64,000 nucleotides of DNA from assembly GCF_003073045.1 (NCBI RefSeq), contig NC_037602.1, forward strand, positions 9,038,464 through 9,102,463, written 5' to 3'. Under the pieces are notes generated by a model. The model saw only the letters and a list, made by a program, of their open reading frames with translations, had not been told where the DNA came from and searched no databases. The position numbers and the translations under genes were made by a program. This document shows, one piece after another, positions 35,814 through 49,900 of the stretch. The stretch's first letter is position 1. Each line of letters starts with the position of its first letter. This DNA comes from Pomacea canaliculata (Eukaryota > Mollusca > Gastropoda > Architaenioglossa > Ampullariidae).

Positions 35814-38800
35814 ATGCCAGGAATGCTAGACAAGGTGTTGATAGGAACAGCAAGTGCTGCAGGTGTGGGAGTAGTTGCCTGGCAGACAAAATTTCCTTGG
35901 ATCAAGTATGATATTCAGCTTATAAAGGTAATTACTTGATTAATTAATACAGGTTAATATGAATTTATCTTTTCATTCCACATTGAACCACAAAAGAATT
36001 GGATGTTGGAAGTATATGGGCTTTCTAAAGCACAACTTCGAGTCTTAACTCATGACCTCTAATTCTTATTTCATACTATAGTATGCCAGATGTTGATGTG
36101 TTAGCATATTGACATTCATGCCTCAATCAGGTCCCTTCTAAGCCTTCTGTACTAAAAGTTTTACACAAGACAAATTTACTGTCATATAATATATGTTCTC
36201 ACAAGCACAGGCAGTTTATGTTCTCCCCTTATCAATCTCTCTGTCTCACACACACACACAGACAGAGCAGACATGCATAACCACATATCCAACATCAAGA
36301 TGGCTAAGCAATCAAGATGGTTTGTTATTGTTTCAGCTTGGGCAGCGTTTGAATAAAATGCGTCAAGAAGTCTTGAATAGCTTCTTGATTGACAAGTTTG
36401 AGTCCCAGGCAGACAAGCAGCCAAAGAAGGCAATGCTCATTTTTGAGGACTCTGTGTATACTTACGAGTTTATTGAGCTCCAATCCAACCGTGTGGCCAA
36501 TGCAGTGCGATGTCTTGGACTCGGCTTTGGGGACACAGTCGCCATGATGATCCACAATGAGCCAGCTTTTGTCTGGACATTTTTGGGTAAGTTCATAAGA
36601 ACAGCAAATAATAATAATAAATCAGCACATTTGCAAAGCACACTTACAAAGTGGGGATAAATATGTTTCACATACAGGTAATGAGCACACACCTTTTTTT
36701 AGGGTAGGCATCACATGCACACTGTTCATGCACATATAACAGGTTAGATGAGGTTTGCTCTCCCAATTTCACCACAAGAACCAAACTCAACACTTTCATG
36801 GGTTCTAAGTTCTTTTTACTCTAACGCATACATGCACATAGCATGCATATAAAAATCCCTGCACTTTATACAACACACACATATAGAATAGATATGTTGG
36901 AAGTGAAGACTGTTCATATTGCTTTGAAATAGAATGGATTGTTAAAATTTAGACAGCAAGATAACTGGAATAAATAAAGAGAATACAAGACATAGTGAAA
37001 TGCACTTTCAGTTTAACAGTCTTAGATTTCTGGCCAGTCACCAACTTAACTTTCTGCTTTGTGTGTCTCTTTGCTTTTAGTCTAATTTATATCTTATGGG
37101 TAGTTAAGTGCCACTCAAAGGGAAAGAAAACCAGATTTACTTTTTGTAATATTAGAATGTACATTGCCATACCTGCATATTTAAATGATAGCATTTGTAG
37201 CTAAGCTAAAATATTCTTGTTAAGTGTTCAGAAAGTATAATTAATGCAATAGAAAATACATTTTTGTCCTCCCCGTTGAACAGGATTGCAGAAACTGGGG
37301 ATCTCGGTGGCATTCATCAACTTCAATCTACGCGCAAAACTCTTGGTACATTCCATATTAGCATCGGATCCCAAAGCTATCTTCATTGGACCTGGTAAGG
37401 ATGATAAAAATTGAGGCCTTTTTGTCTTCTTTTTATTTATTGTTTACTGGGTTTCGCTTCTCAGAGTCATTTGCCTCAAGTTCTGGAGTTTACTATTATT
37501 TTTATCAGACCTTCAAAAAAAATATCATTACATTTACTTTAGGTAAACCCATGGATAATATCCAGTAATATATTGCCATATTTTATTTTATATTTATACA
37601 TGTTATATCTTTAAGTTGTTTGTTGAATTAGGAGTTTTGAGACACTAGTTTTGTTAGCTGAGTGATTTTACTACCATCATCCATGTATTTAGTTAATACA
37701 GTGATAACACTCACTTGCCCAGCAGACTGCCAGCAGTGGACTGGGTTAATGGGGCAAATTAAGGCAAAAGATTAAATGGCATAGGTTTAGGCTAGGAGTG
37801 TAAAAATTTTAACAGCACAAAACTAAAATGAGAAATTGTTTTTTTGTATGGACAGATGAACACATTGCAATGCCTTCTGTCTCTTAGGGTTTGACCTGCT
37901 TCATGCAGTCAGTGATGTACTGGATGACATACAGGGTCTCCCCATTTACATCCAGGGGTGTACTGGACATGAGGTGCCACTGGGAATGAATGATTTTGGC
38001 TATCTTATGGGACAGTCTTTACCTGTGAGGACCGATCGAAGTGTGAGAAAAGACATGACCATGGAGTCAATTCTTTGCTATATCTATACGTCAGGAACAA
38101 CAGGTATCTTTAAAAAAAAAATGCTAATTTATGTTGTTACAATTCACTTTTCACCTTCCTCCCTTAGGAATGTTTGATTTTGATTTTGATACAGATAAAA
38201 AACAAAGATAAACCCAGGATATCCTTTGTGTACTGTCCATGTAACCAGGACCAAAGGCTTATAGATTTAAATGTATAATTCTTTAACTTTTAGTTATAAT
38301 CAATTTTTTTTCACAAAGTATTTTAAAAAATGAAATAGTAAACAGGACTGTTTCTGTGATTCTATTAGAAATACAAGTATTCAGCCAGGGTTATTTTGTT
38401 TTACATGATTTTATTATTTTTTCCTACATATCTAGAAAATGTAAAAGACTTCTTTAAATTAATTGTAATTCTCAAAAAGAATATAAAAAGAAGACTGTTA
38501 CAATACAGAGTTAAGCAGACTTTTTTCCTACTTTGTATCTTTGGCATAGAAAAATAGAAATATGACAATTTAACCAAGTTTTGTATAAAGGTTTTGTTTA
38601 AATAGATTTTTAAGTAGCTAAAATAAATAAAAGAGCTGTGGATGATCTTTAATAATTCAAAGGATACTTGAATGTTCCACTTCCACCCGGACCAGTATTT
38701 CGCGTGCTTTGAGCGAGCGCAGACCATGGGGAATTGATAGCGATTCTTCATGGTGTCTCCACATTTTTTTCATGCTTTTTTTTCCCCTTCTAGTTTTTTC

Positions 38801-41800
38801 AGGATGTAGAGGAGAAGCAAATTGATACACGCTCCACATAGTGATTCATTTTAGTTCCTTGTGGAATCAGGTGTTAATATTTTGGTCTCCTCCCTACTCA
38901 CCAGACCTTGCCCCATATGGTTTATGGTTGTTCCCGAAGCTGAAAGAACCCCTGCATGGAGTGAACTTTGGAACTCATTGCTGAAGTGAGGAAAGAGCTG
39001 AAATTGATGCCAAGATGTTTTTGGAATGTTTTAAAAAATGAATCCACAAGTCCGAAAAATGTGTTGCAGTTGGTGGCAATTATGTTGAAAAAGTTTAAAG
39101 AGTTCATTTTATTGCCAAGTGGAACATCCCTCGTACAAAAAACAGGAGCTCAAAGGAGCTAATATCAAGTATGGTTCCAACTGTTTACAGTATCCTTCAT
39201 ACCTTCATTTCTTTACATTCTGTGCCTGTACATATCTCACTGTCCACTATCTGTTTATTTATCATTACTGGTCTACGGAGTGAGTGCGATCTATCTGGGT
39301 CGTGGTGCTTCGCATTACAAATACCCATAATAATGATAGTATGGGAATGGTAAAAGCTAATTATTCAATGATGGTTAATGACCTAAAATGTTTAAATGAA
39401 AATGATGAAAGCATTATAACTCCTTTATTACTTGTAGTATTCGTATTTTTAAACCTATGCCTTTTTATATATAGGTCTTCCAAAGCCAGCACTTATCAGC
39501 CAAGGCAAGGGTTGTTTGGCAGCAATTGCATTGCAAACAGTCAATCTTTCAGCAGAAGATGTTGTGTACACATGCCTTCCTTTGTACCATAGTTCCGGTA
39601 GTGGCATCGGATTGTGGGGTGTTATAGAGAGAGGTATAGTTATGCATTAAATGTGTACATATGACGAATTAATGAAGATGTGAATATGGCTGAGCATGAA
39701 AATATGTATCTGTGCACATTTGATCATACATCTTTAAAGTCAGAAGTCATGCAACAGTTATGCCTGCAAACATAAATTTACAGCTGCAGAAAAATGTTGG
39801 CTTTATGATTGCAAGCATTATTGAATAGTTAATTAAATATTGTCCATACAATCAAATATGTATACTTGAATTATTATGTTCCACTATAATATATGCTTTC
39901 TCATCCATAGGGGCCACAATGATTTTGGTAAAAAAGTTCTCAGCGAAACATTTCTGGCCTGACTGCCGGAAGCATGGTGCCACAATTATTCAGTACATTG
40001 GAGAGATCTTAAGATATGTGTTAGCACATCCTCCGGTTAGAGTTTAATTTTTTTAATATTTTGATTTACAATATGAGCCTTTGACAAAAGTTCAGCCTCT
40101 AAAATGTGTCATGTGTCGTAAAATTAATTTTAATACTCTTGCTTTTTAGTTTTTTGCTATATTTGCTGAAAGTATGTGGCATGAAGTGTCCATAAATGTA
40201 GTGAAAAAGATAACTGCTCATCTGGTTCTTCCAGATTAATATTTACATAATATTTAAGTAAGGCTTTACGTGAATTAGTTAAAATTAAGTGTTTTATGTG
40301 TTTTGTCTAGAATGAACTGGATGGTGTCCACAATGTTAGGGCAGCAATAGGAAATGGTCTTCGCAAGGACATTTTCATGGCAGTGCAGGAGCGATTCAAA
40401 ATTCCCTTTATCTGTGAAATTTTTGGTGCAACAGAAGGTGTGACAATAACTGTCAACATTGCCAACAAACCTGGGGCCATTGGACGGTTGTCCCCACTGT
40501 TGGTTTGTTCATAATATTTTCTTCTTATTTGGATGAATTAGAAGAACTGCTAGCATTTATAGTTCATTTTTTGCCGTAATATTCACTAAAATTAAAAGTA
40601 AAACTTTGAAGGAACTATACACTCCATCTGAATTGTAACTCAAAAATGTATGAGTGCGGTCTGGATTTTAACCTGCTATGTTACTGACAGTGCTGAAAAG
40701 ATGAGGTCCACAATAGACCTGTAACAAAGTGAACCAAGATTTTCACTGATGGCCTGTTCTGTTGAGACATACAGCACTCTTAGGCACCATCGTACTGGAC
40801 AGTTAGCTCTAAATTCATGTTTCAAAACATGGCAAAAATGATCTGCTGATTATTATTATTAGATACTCGAAAACAGACAAGAAAAAAAAAAAGGAAAGAA
40901 AGAAACAAGACAAAAAGAATAGCCCGAGAATAACAAAAAAATATTAACATCTGGAGACATAAAACCTTAGAAGTATTTAACTGAGGAAGTATAATTGCTC
41001 CTTCCTCATATGATAAAGCCAGGACAGTAGCAAGATAAATAAATCTAAAAATTTTCAGTATTTCTAACAACTGTTTCCTTTAAACAGCCTATGGCAGCAA
41101 CAATATTTATCACTGTTATGTATATGTTTGTGTGTGAAAGAGATAGAGAAAGATTATAAAAAAACTCTTTAAATCCTTGTTGAAAACTTTTCTGCAAGAC
41201 TTTTTTGTACTTTGCAGTACCATGGTGACTGGCATTCGGTGGGTGTGATAAAATATAATGATTGAACTGGTTAAATCTAACATACAGCGTTCAAAAGTGA
41301 AGTAGTACAGTGTATTTATCACTTACTGCGTTTTCTATTTCCTGTCAATGTCAGAGCAAAATTGATCCAGTCCCAAAAGCGTTGGTCAAGTTTGATTATG
41401 CCACAGCTCAGCCAATTAGAGATAAAAATGGACATTGCATTAAGGTCAAAATTGGTGAGTATTCAGATTTTCATTTATCTTTTTTTTAGTCTTTTTGTTA
41501 GTAGAGAAATGTTTATGTGTACTTGGTATTTTTAGCTATTTTTTTTGAAGTTTGATTCTGTTTGCTTTTAGCTGTCCTTGAACAGGATGCAACATTTCAA
41601 ATTTCTATGATTTTCTCACTTTTGCAAGTAGCAGAAGAAATTGATGTGTGCCCATTTCTGATCATTCATTCTCTGAGATATACCAGTGTTTTGAGAGCAT
41701 GCAGACATCAGGATTGCAGTCTAGACGTTCTTCTGTGAAATCCTGTAGGCATTCCTTTTGTCATTCTCTAGCTAATTCATTTTTCTTAAAAAACTATTCT

Positions 41801-42979
41801 TACATAAAGGTGAACTGTTGAAAAGCTGGCATTTGTCAAAGTTATTGATGTGTTAGACCTGCTTATATGATTTTACTTTTAAACTTTTAATAATTGTTAT
41901 ACTACACTCATTGATGTGGGCAGGTGAACCTGGTCTGTTTTTGAGCAAAATTCCAGATGAGATGCGCCAAGCAAAAGAAACTTATAAGGTCTACAAGACA
42001 TCGCAAGAAGCCAGTGAAAAGAAGCTTGTTAGAAATGCTTTTGCTGATGGTGATTTATATTTTAACTTTGGGGATGTGTTTTACCTAGACAAGGACTACT
42101 TCTTGTACTTTCATGACAGAATTGGTGACACATTCAGGTAAGACAAACTAGTAGAGATTAGTATATAAGAAGGAATACTTTATTTACTGGTGTTTATGTA
42201 TGCATAATGAGATGCACAACAGGTGGGTGTGACTTGAATAAGAGGAAAAATGGTTCCCCACCCCAGATTTAGATAATTGTTTTAAACATCAGTCTCATAG
42301 TTTTTTTTATACAGGTAGAAAATAAACAAGTTGCTTATATCTAGCACAGCATTTCATGAGTAAATAAAAGGGAATTGAATGCTTATTTTCTATATTTAAA
42401 ATTTCAGGTGGAAAGGGGAAAATGTATCAACAACTGAGGTGGCAAATATTCTTTCTTTGCTTCCTTTCATCAGTGATGCTAATGTGTATGGTGTTCAAGT
42501 ACCAGGTATGATATAAATGCATCATTATTTTAATCTATTTTTCTGAGAGGCAGGAAACATTTCTTGCATCTGTCATTTTGATCTGTTTTTTTTTTTCTTT
42601 GTCCTTTGGTCTTTGCATGAATGATTGTCTAAAACCATTAAATTAATTGACATTTAAACATTTTTCAGGTCATGATGGGCGTGCAGGAATGGCTGCAATC
42701 ACTCTCAAAGAAGGCGATAAAATAACAGAGGCACAGCTGAAGCAACTATACCGGCTATGTGAAGATGACCTGGCAAGCTATGCTCGCCCTCTGTTCTTGC
42801 GCATTTTAAGCCAGTCAGTGCTGACAAGCACTTTCAAACAACTAAAAATTGACCTTGTGCAAGAAGGTTATGATTTAACAAAAGTCACTGACCCTCTATA
42901 CTACCGTAATTCCTCAGCACAGACATACAGCACATTGACTGCTCAAGTGTTGCCTACATTTCTACAGTCACGGCTCTGA
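35814..42979 (+). CDS. SLC27A2-like: Very-long-chain acyl-CoA synthetase / fatty acid transport protein, copy 2
   Basis: Intact, 629 codons, with the same exon lengths and phases as copy 1. Exons: 35814-35927, 36337-36586, 37284-37394, 37888-38103, 39475-39633, 39911-40035, 40311-40502, 41355-41454, 41924-42137, 42408-42505 and 42669-42979 (TGA). Same ATP-dependent acyl-CoA ligase family. P-loop [16 protein letters not shown], the FATP signature [19 protein letters not shown] and a TFKQLK C-terminus are kept. Copy-specific changes: the AMP-binding motif reads EIFGATEG; exon 4 has LRAKLLVHS instead of LRTKPL; exon 6 has [11 protein letters not shown] and [12 protein letters not shown]; exon 7 ends AHPP instead of AQPP. 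Exon 8 uses an unusual GTTTGT donor. The intron after exon 5 carries a Tc1/mariner relic. First + strand gene of the tandem array. Confidence 0.92.
36606..36692 (-). repeat. LINE-tail-like insertion in copy 2 intron
   Basis: (AAT)n followed by CAGCACATTTGCAAAGCACA and a unique stretch, immediately after exon 3 of copy 2. Read on the - strand it ends in a (TTA) repeat, as non-LTR tails do. A nearly identical block follows exon 3 of copy 3 (47601-47690); copy 4 lacks it. Confidence 0.6.
38840..39160 (+). pseudogene. Tc1/mariner-type transposase remnant
   Basis: Reads [18 protein letters not shown] from 38889, the block around the third catalytic Asp of mariner-like transposases (YSPDLAP), followed by KEPLHGVNF. 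After a frameshift an [17 protein letters not shown] block runs to about 39110. A short [14 protein letters not shown] segment precedes it, so the centre of the DDE domain is deleted. In the copy 2 intron between coding exons 4 and 5. Confidence 0.75.
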
Positions 42980-43836
42980 ACATGAGTTCTTCAGCTTAAT
43001 ACCTGTATAGTATATTGTCTCTGGAGACATGAACAAGAGGAACCACAAAATTTGCTTTCTCTCTCTTTTTTATAATTTGAGAGAAACGGCAAGAGTTGAT
43101 GTTGAGATTCTAAGGGTACCCCCACAACCAGAGGCATTAATGGAATGTTCATTGATGAGGATAATAATGACTTTAGGAAGAAAATGCTCGATGCTTTGTC
43201 ACAGTTTGTTCACATCATTATTATGGTGATTGCATAATGTAATTTAATTCGCACTGTGAGGGAAGGGGGAGGAAATAAAGTACTCGGAGAAAACCACCTA
43301 CTAACCGGTACCACATACAGCGAATGTCCAGAGGCAAGGTCTGAACCCAGGGCCTTTCTGCACATGTGTGTTAGTGTGCACGCGTGAGAGAGAGAGAGAA
43401 TTTGTCCGTGAAGTTATAACCTGAGTAAGGCTAAGCCATTTGAATTAGAAAAGTAGCTTATGCACACAATTTTATTTAGCTGTTGAAAGTGGATTTTTCT
43501 TGCTCAAACTTATATTTTTAAGACAATGATTTATACGAAAGATATTTTATTGCATTCTAAAGATTGGACTAAGTTTATTTGTAACAAATTTACTTTCCAG
43601 CATTGTCGGTAGTCAGTGAATTCAATATCAACTGTAATCTGGACTGTGTGCATAAATTACAAAGCAGCAAAATCATAAAAAGGCCCTTTTCTGACATTTC
43701 TTCATTACACACTGTGTGGTGATTCTCTGAATGATATTTATAAAGATTTCTTTTTAATGTGTTTAGCTTTTTAAAAAATGTTTCGGTTTTCACATATTAA
43801 ATGGTAAATCACTTAAACTTAATTTTAATAAAAATA
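42980..43836 (+). other. 3' UTR and flank of copy 2, with SINE-like piece
   Basis: After the stop codon. An AATAAA at 43274-43279 is a possible polyadenylation signal. The stretch 43260-43375 on the - strand carries a B-box-like GGTTCAGACC and a CCGAGTACTTTATTTCC body, related to the SINE at 54600-54780. The first 240 bases align with the 3' flank of copy 3 near 54410-54610. Confidence 0.5.
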
Positions 43837-44735
43837 AGAAGAAGAACGGAAATTCATATAGTACATTTTCCTGCTTTACATATGGCTCAATGCGCTTGAC
43901 AAAAAAAAAAAAAAAAAGCAAAAACATAAAGACGCAAATTCACACAAAAGACAAACTGAGAAAGACTAAAAAACATGTCCACAAATAACTGTACAGAGAT
44001 ATATCGACAGACATAAACATAAAAAACGATAATAAGAATATAGGGACGCATGCAACATAACGTGCAGACGTCTATAGAAAGACGATTGTGATGAAGAAAC
44101 AATAAATAAGAAGGGCAAAATTTGTAAAGCGCATACTCACACTCCTAAGGAGCATGCTCTTAGCGCTTAAGAGCAAGAACGAAACATGGACAGCATACGA
44201 GGGACAGGAAAACAAACAACATACGAACTATAAAAGAATAAACAACCGTACTAAACAAAAAGAATAAAATCAAAAACAGCAAACACAAAAAGGAGCCAAA
44301 GAACAAGAGCTGAGAGTAACATGATGTTACACAAAACGGTGTGAAAAAGGACTAGCATTATGGGAGAGGTTGTTAGGAGTAATGTTTACTGGAGAGGTGT
44401 GTCTTCAGTGCACATTTAATTAAAGGAGTCAATAGTGGGTAGGTGGCGGATATGGAAAGAGAGAGAGAGTTCCATTGTTTCGCTGCACAATAAAAACCCT
44501 GTGGCCAAATGTCGTTCTGGTGACGGGACGAGTAAGGAGACGATCATCAGACGAGGAACGGAGGACGTAAGGGAAGAGCAATCAGTCGGATGTTCTGGAC
44601 AACAATGTGTGCTTGAGTGTCGTCAGCAAAGGAGTGATCAGATAATTATAGAGTGAGATTAAATTAGAGTAGTAGGTAGCTTCATGTACATGATAAAGAG
44701 GATGGGACCAAGTACAGAACCTTGTGCGTGATTAT
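43837..44735 (-). mobile_element. LINE remnant with RT fragment and 3' tail
   Basis: On the - strand, AQGSVLGPILFIMYM (about 44731-44683) and FADDT (44630-44616) mark an RT core. A jump then leads to DRLLTRPVTRTTFGHRVF and LIKCALKTHL blocks (44540-44400), which are typical LINE C-termini. The tail near 44110-44180 has the GCGCTTTACAAATT-type end. Stops and an internal deletion make it dead. A second, separate tail lies at 43837-43920. Confidence 0.65.
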
Positions 44736-44858
44736 GCGGTATATAAATCATACTTTATTATTATTAATAATAATATTTACGGGTATGACTGTGTTATAAT
44801 TTACAGTCTCCACTCTCAACTCCTTGTCTCACAACCCGTTATCTCACCAGCCCCGCGA

Positions 44859-46262
44859 ATCGTCCCGGAAACAGTTATAGCAGACGACGCAGTCTACCTA
44901 GTCGAGACGCAAGTTCAAAGATCGGTTGAAACCTGCTTACCTCACTCCGCGGTTCCAGGTAGATATTGTCAGTTTCTTTTGCCTATAATTTTGATCTGAC
45001 TCTTGAAAAAAACATTAAGATGAACAGTGTTTACTGTATCATTCGTTACCACAGGGTCTGCTGAATGCAACAAGTGGCAGTATGTGAAGTTGAGCCTGAA
45101 AGTCGAGAATCTTTCATTGAGATGTTACTGAAGTAAAGCACTGTAGTAACACACTGCAATGCCTGTGGATTAATTATAAGGTACATTCCCCCTCTCCTCA
45201 TATACATTAACCAGTCTGAAGATTTGTTACAGAACAGATTTCCATCAGTCCTTAATATTTTCTTACCCTGCTACGTATGTTGTGCCGGCTTTCAAAGGCC
45301 CCGCAATTCTATTTGCCTAAGGCCCCGCATTCTATTATCGCAGGCTCTGCTGGTAGTACACCAAAGTCTGCTGGATTTGATCACAGTTTGAAAAAAATAT
45401 AATAATCTTAATACGCATAAACCCTTAACTAGTTATAGTTTCAAATATTTTGTCGATAAAGCATACTGGCAAGTTATTAATTCAAACTGTACACAGATAG
45501 ATGAGCTGTCAGATAATCAAAAGAAAAAAGGAAATAAACATTAGATTGACAGTTAAGTTACGCATTACACGCCCATTGAATTAAATAACTGTAATATAGG
45601 CATGAAATATATATATATACTATATTGAAATTCAACTGAGTATATCTTAATATTTCTTTCTTAAACACCTTAATACTCTTATTAACTAACAATGCTTTCA
45701 TGATGTAAGCTTTGTGTTCGCTAATTCAAAGATTTTTAAAAAGTGGAGCATGAAACAGTTGAAACAAGTAGAAACACGCGTAACAAAATTACATCACGTT
45801 CTCAAACTCGGAGCGAACCTTTTCCACCTTCTATGATGCAAAAAGTGAGGCAGGCGTGTACTACCTTAATTTGAACTCCGCTCCTGGCTGTCCCTCTATC
45901 TCCCCCCTCCACTTCCCTCCCTTCCCCACTGGCTAGGTGTGGACTCTGGACACCTGCGAATGGCACCTTCAAGATAATTAACTCGCTTTGATGCTCGCAT
46001 ACGATGGAACTTTACTGTCAAACTGAGAAACTCGCGCGATTACCGTGCAAGTGCTGAGATTTACTGCCAGTGTACTTAATGCTATGCAAACAATTAATAT
46101 TTCCCCCTGACATTACTCATCGTTAACACACACAGCAGACCATCTCTATTCCTCCCTCGATCGATGCTTACATCAAGTTTGCTGCCTGGTTCGTCTACTG
46201 TAAGGGTAGAATTCGTCCTGTCTGCAGGTCTGGACGCTGGTTGATAGCTTCAGAAACAAGAT
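44859..46262 (+). repeat. Segmental duplication, copy 3 5' region
   Basis: Matches 56011-57053 ahead of copy 4 in order and orientation, with an indel of roughly 380 bp after the first 140 bases. Shared landmarks include CCTCACTCCGCGGTTCCAGG, CTAGGTGTGGACT, GAGAAACTCGCG and GGGTAGAATTCGTCCTGTCT. It includes the first exon and much of the first intron of each gene. Confidence 0.8.
44877..44958 (+). promoter_or_regulatory. Untranslated first exon / proximal promoter of copy 3
   Basis: Contains TAGCAGACGACGC, AAGTTCAAAGATCGGTT (from 44911), then CTCACTCCGCGGTTCCAG ending at 44958 before GTAGAT. Homologous to the heads of the other three copies. Transcription start not visible. Confidence 0.6.
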
Positions 46263-46922
46263 GCTATATTTGTAGTTAGTCCCATGGCAACATGCACTTG
46301 TCATATGTATGGCCCCTGATCAGTTAAGCGATAAAATGTGGGGACAGGTGATGAACAACACTGGATTAAGCAGAACAAGAAGACGAAACTAAATATTTTC
46401 CGTTCCTTGCTGGAAAAAAAATAATAGGACTTGCCGAAAAAGCAACCCCGACACAAACCAGGGTGAGATTTTGAGCAGTTTGCTATGAAGGGAGTTATCT
46501 CTCGTGAATGAGTTTAAACCCTTGTGTGTTTAAAGCACGACTAACACTCTAATATTGCCGTGCCATAATGTAAAAAGCTAAGGTTTTTAGATACTATGGA
46601 TTAACTTTTGAACTTTAGATGGGTGATCATCTACAGCATGACTCATCATGATACTACAACCTGACCTGCTGCTTCTAGCAAAGGAGGGGATTTGATGGAG
46701 ACCCCAGCCACCTCATCATCCCCATTGAACATCTATGACAACGGGGAAAATAAACTAACATTGTCGTTATTGTTGAAATTATTTCCTTTGCTTTGTTTTC
46801 CCCTTTTCTGTGATCAGCACACTGATCAGTTGTCATGGTGGTACGGCCAATCCTGGTGGTGAAATAAGTGATGATGATGATCATGATAATAATTATTATT
46901 AATACAGAAAGTCGGAGCTAAG

Positions 46923-49900
46923 ATGCCAGGAACTCTGAACAAGGTGCTGCTAGGAGCAGGTGCCGCGGGTGTGGGAGTAGCCGCCTGGCAGACAACATTC
47001 CCATGGATCAAGTATGATGTTCAGATGATGAAGGTAATTATTACATTAATTTATAGAGGTATTATTAACTTATCTACACCCCTTCATACATCCCTTCATC
47101 CATTCCTTTACGTTCTACTTGTGTACCTCATATTTATGTTGTTCAGTGTGCCTTCATAACCTTACTGTCGATTGCCTCTTATCTTTCATTTATTAATATT
47201 GGTCTGCGCAGAGAGTGCGACCTAGCTTGGTCATGATGCTGCGCATTATGTTCCTATTATTATTACTACCACTACCACCACTACCACTACCACTACTACT
47301 ACTGAGTGATGAGAATGATTTGTTGTTTCAGTTTCAGCAGCATATGAATAAAATGCGCCAAGAAGCCCTGAGCAGCTTCTTGATTGACAAATTTGAGACC
47401 CATGCAGACAAGCAGCCCAAGAAGGCAATGCTCATTTTTGAGGACTCTGTGTATACTTACGAGTTTATGGAGCTCCAGGCCAACCGTGTGGCCAATGCAG
47501 TGCGATGTCTTGGACTCAGCTTTGGGGACACAGTCGCCATGATGATCCACAATGAGCCAGCTTTTGTCTGGACATTTTTGGGTAAGTTCATGAGAACGGT
47601 GAATAATAATAATAAATCAGCACATTTGTAAAGCACACTTACAAAGTGGGGATAAATATGTTTCACATACAGGTAATGAGCACACACCTTTATTAGTGGA
47701 TACCTTTATACATGAACATAGTATATGGCACCCTCACAAACATGCATGCAAAAGACACAACACATGCTCATGCATAACTGCTCATGCATAACTGCACACA
47801 CACATTGGCGTGGTGGAGGGAACAGAAGTACCAGGAGAAAACCATTGACAGTCAGCCTTGTAGACAGTCACATCGAAAAAGAGGTATTTTAAAGCCAGAG
47901 GAAAAAAGCTCACATTTCAATGACTATTTTGAAATCAAATGAAGCGGAAATTTAGAGAGCTAGATAATTAAAATACATTAAAATTAGTATAAGACATACA
48001 AGTAATGTGAGACATAAAGATTTTGCATGTTTTGTTCAGCAGTCTTGAATTTCTGGATAATCAAGAACTTTTTGCCTTGTATGTCTAGTGTAATTTATAT
48101 CATCTGTGAAGTAACTACCACCTTAAAAGGAAAGAAAGCCAGATGTACATTTTGCAGTATTAAAAGGACATATTTGCATAATTATATGACTGTGCAGAAA
48201 GTGCAACTAATGAAGTAATTGTATATTACAAAAAGAACATGGTCATTATTTTCTTCCTTGAACAGGATTGCAAAAAATAGGAATCTCAGTGGCACTCATC
48301 AACATCAATCTACGCACAAAACCCTTGGTATATTCCATATTAGCATCGGATCCCAAAGCTATCTTCGTGGGACCTGGTAAGGATTGTAAAAATTGAGAGC
48401 CTTTTTTTTTTCTTTCTATTTATTGCTTGGTTTTGGCTCTCAGACTTATTTATCTCAAGATCTAGAGATTACTATTATTGTTATCAGACCTTTTAAAAAC
48501 ACCTCAGTACAAAGATTACATTTACACACTACATTAGCCCATTAGCAACATTTAACAATACATTGCTATATTCCATTGTCATAACCCACTTGCCTAGCAG
48601 CGGTCTTGGTTAATGAGGTTAATGAGAATGTATTAGTGATTAAATGATATATGCTTAGGCTAGAAGCCTAAGAATTCTAACAGCACAAAACTAAAGTGAG
48701 GTTCTATTTTTTTGGATGGACAAATGAACACATTGCAGTACCTTTTGTGTCTTAGGGTTTGACCTGCTTCATGCAGTCAGTGATGTACTGGAGGACCTAC
48801 AGGGTCTCCCCATTTACATCCAGGGGTGTACAGGACATGAGGTGCCACTGGGAATGAATGATTTTGACTTTCTCATGGCACAGTCTTTACCTGTGAGGAC
48901 TGATCGAAGTGTGAGAAAAAACATGAACAAGGAGTCTACTCTCTGTTACATCTACACATCAGGAACAACGGGTATCTTAAAAAAAAAGAAAATAGAAAAT
49001 TAGTTTTTAATATAATATTCAAGACAAAAATTCAAGAAAATAACCAAAAGCTGCTCCTGTGATCTCTCATGGACACTTGAGCTTTACTTGAATTTCTTTT
49101 TATAATTTTCAAAACAGAAGCTAAAATAATGAGACTGATGTGAATTGAGTCAAGGGATATTATTATTAAACTTGTTGAATCCAGTGATGCAATGGCATGC
49201 ATCCAGATTCATTCTTACAGATATGGACCTGTGAATGCATGTTTCAGCTTGAATAAAACCATATTTCCACTGGTGTCTAGTAGAAGGGGCTTAAATCTAA
49301 TTTATCAATGATGTTGAAGGATATCATAAAATGATGATTGTGGTCACAGATTTATAACTGCATTTATTACTTGTAATATTCTTTTTTTATACCTATGCGC
49401 TCATATTTGCAGGTCTTCCAAAGCCGGTATTTGTCAGTCAGGGCAAGGGTTCTGGATTGTCAATTGGTTTGCAAGGAGTCACAATGTCAGCAGACGATGT
49501 TGTGTACACATGCCTTCCTTTGTACCATGCTGCCGGCGGTGGCATTGGTCTGTTTGGTGTTATAGAGAGAGGTACAGTAATGCCTTAAACATGTGCCTGT
49601 GAGAAATGAAAGAAGATGTGAATGTGGTTGTACATGAATATTGCAAGCATGAGGTTAGGTTTGATCTGCATCTTCTGAGTAATAAGTTTTCCCACAGTTA
49701 TGCCTGGAAACATAAATTTAGAGTTGCTTTACATTTTCAAGTGTTAATTAGTAAATGAAAATTGTATCTACAATCACATATGTATGCCTGCATGTGTATA
49801 TTCTACTACATGTTTGTGTATTCACAGGGGCCACAATGATTTTGGCACAAAAGTTCTCTGCAAGACATTTCTGGCCTGACTGCCAGAAGCATGGTGCTAC

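Noticed and set aside
36325-36555. Open frames antisense to exon 3 of the SLC27A2-like genes (also at 30550, 47299 and 58241)
   Set aside because: They recur only because exon 3 is conserved among the copies; the sense frame carries the protein.
44435-44656. 73-codon + strand frame
   Set aside because: Overlaps a LINE remnant whose - strand encodes recognisable RT and C-terminal blocks.
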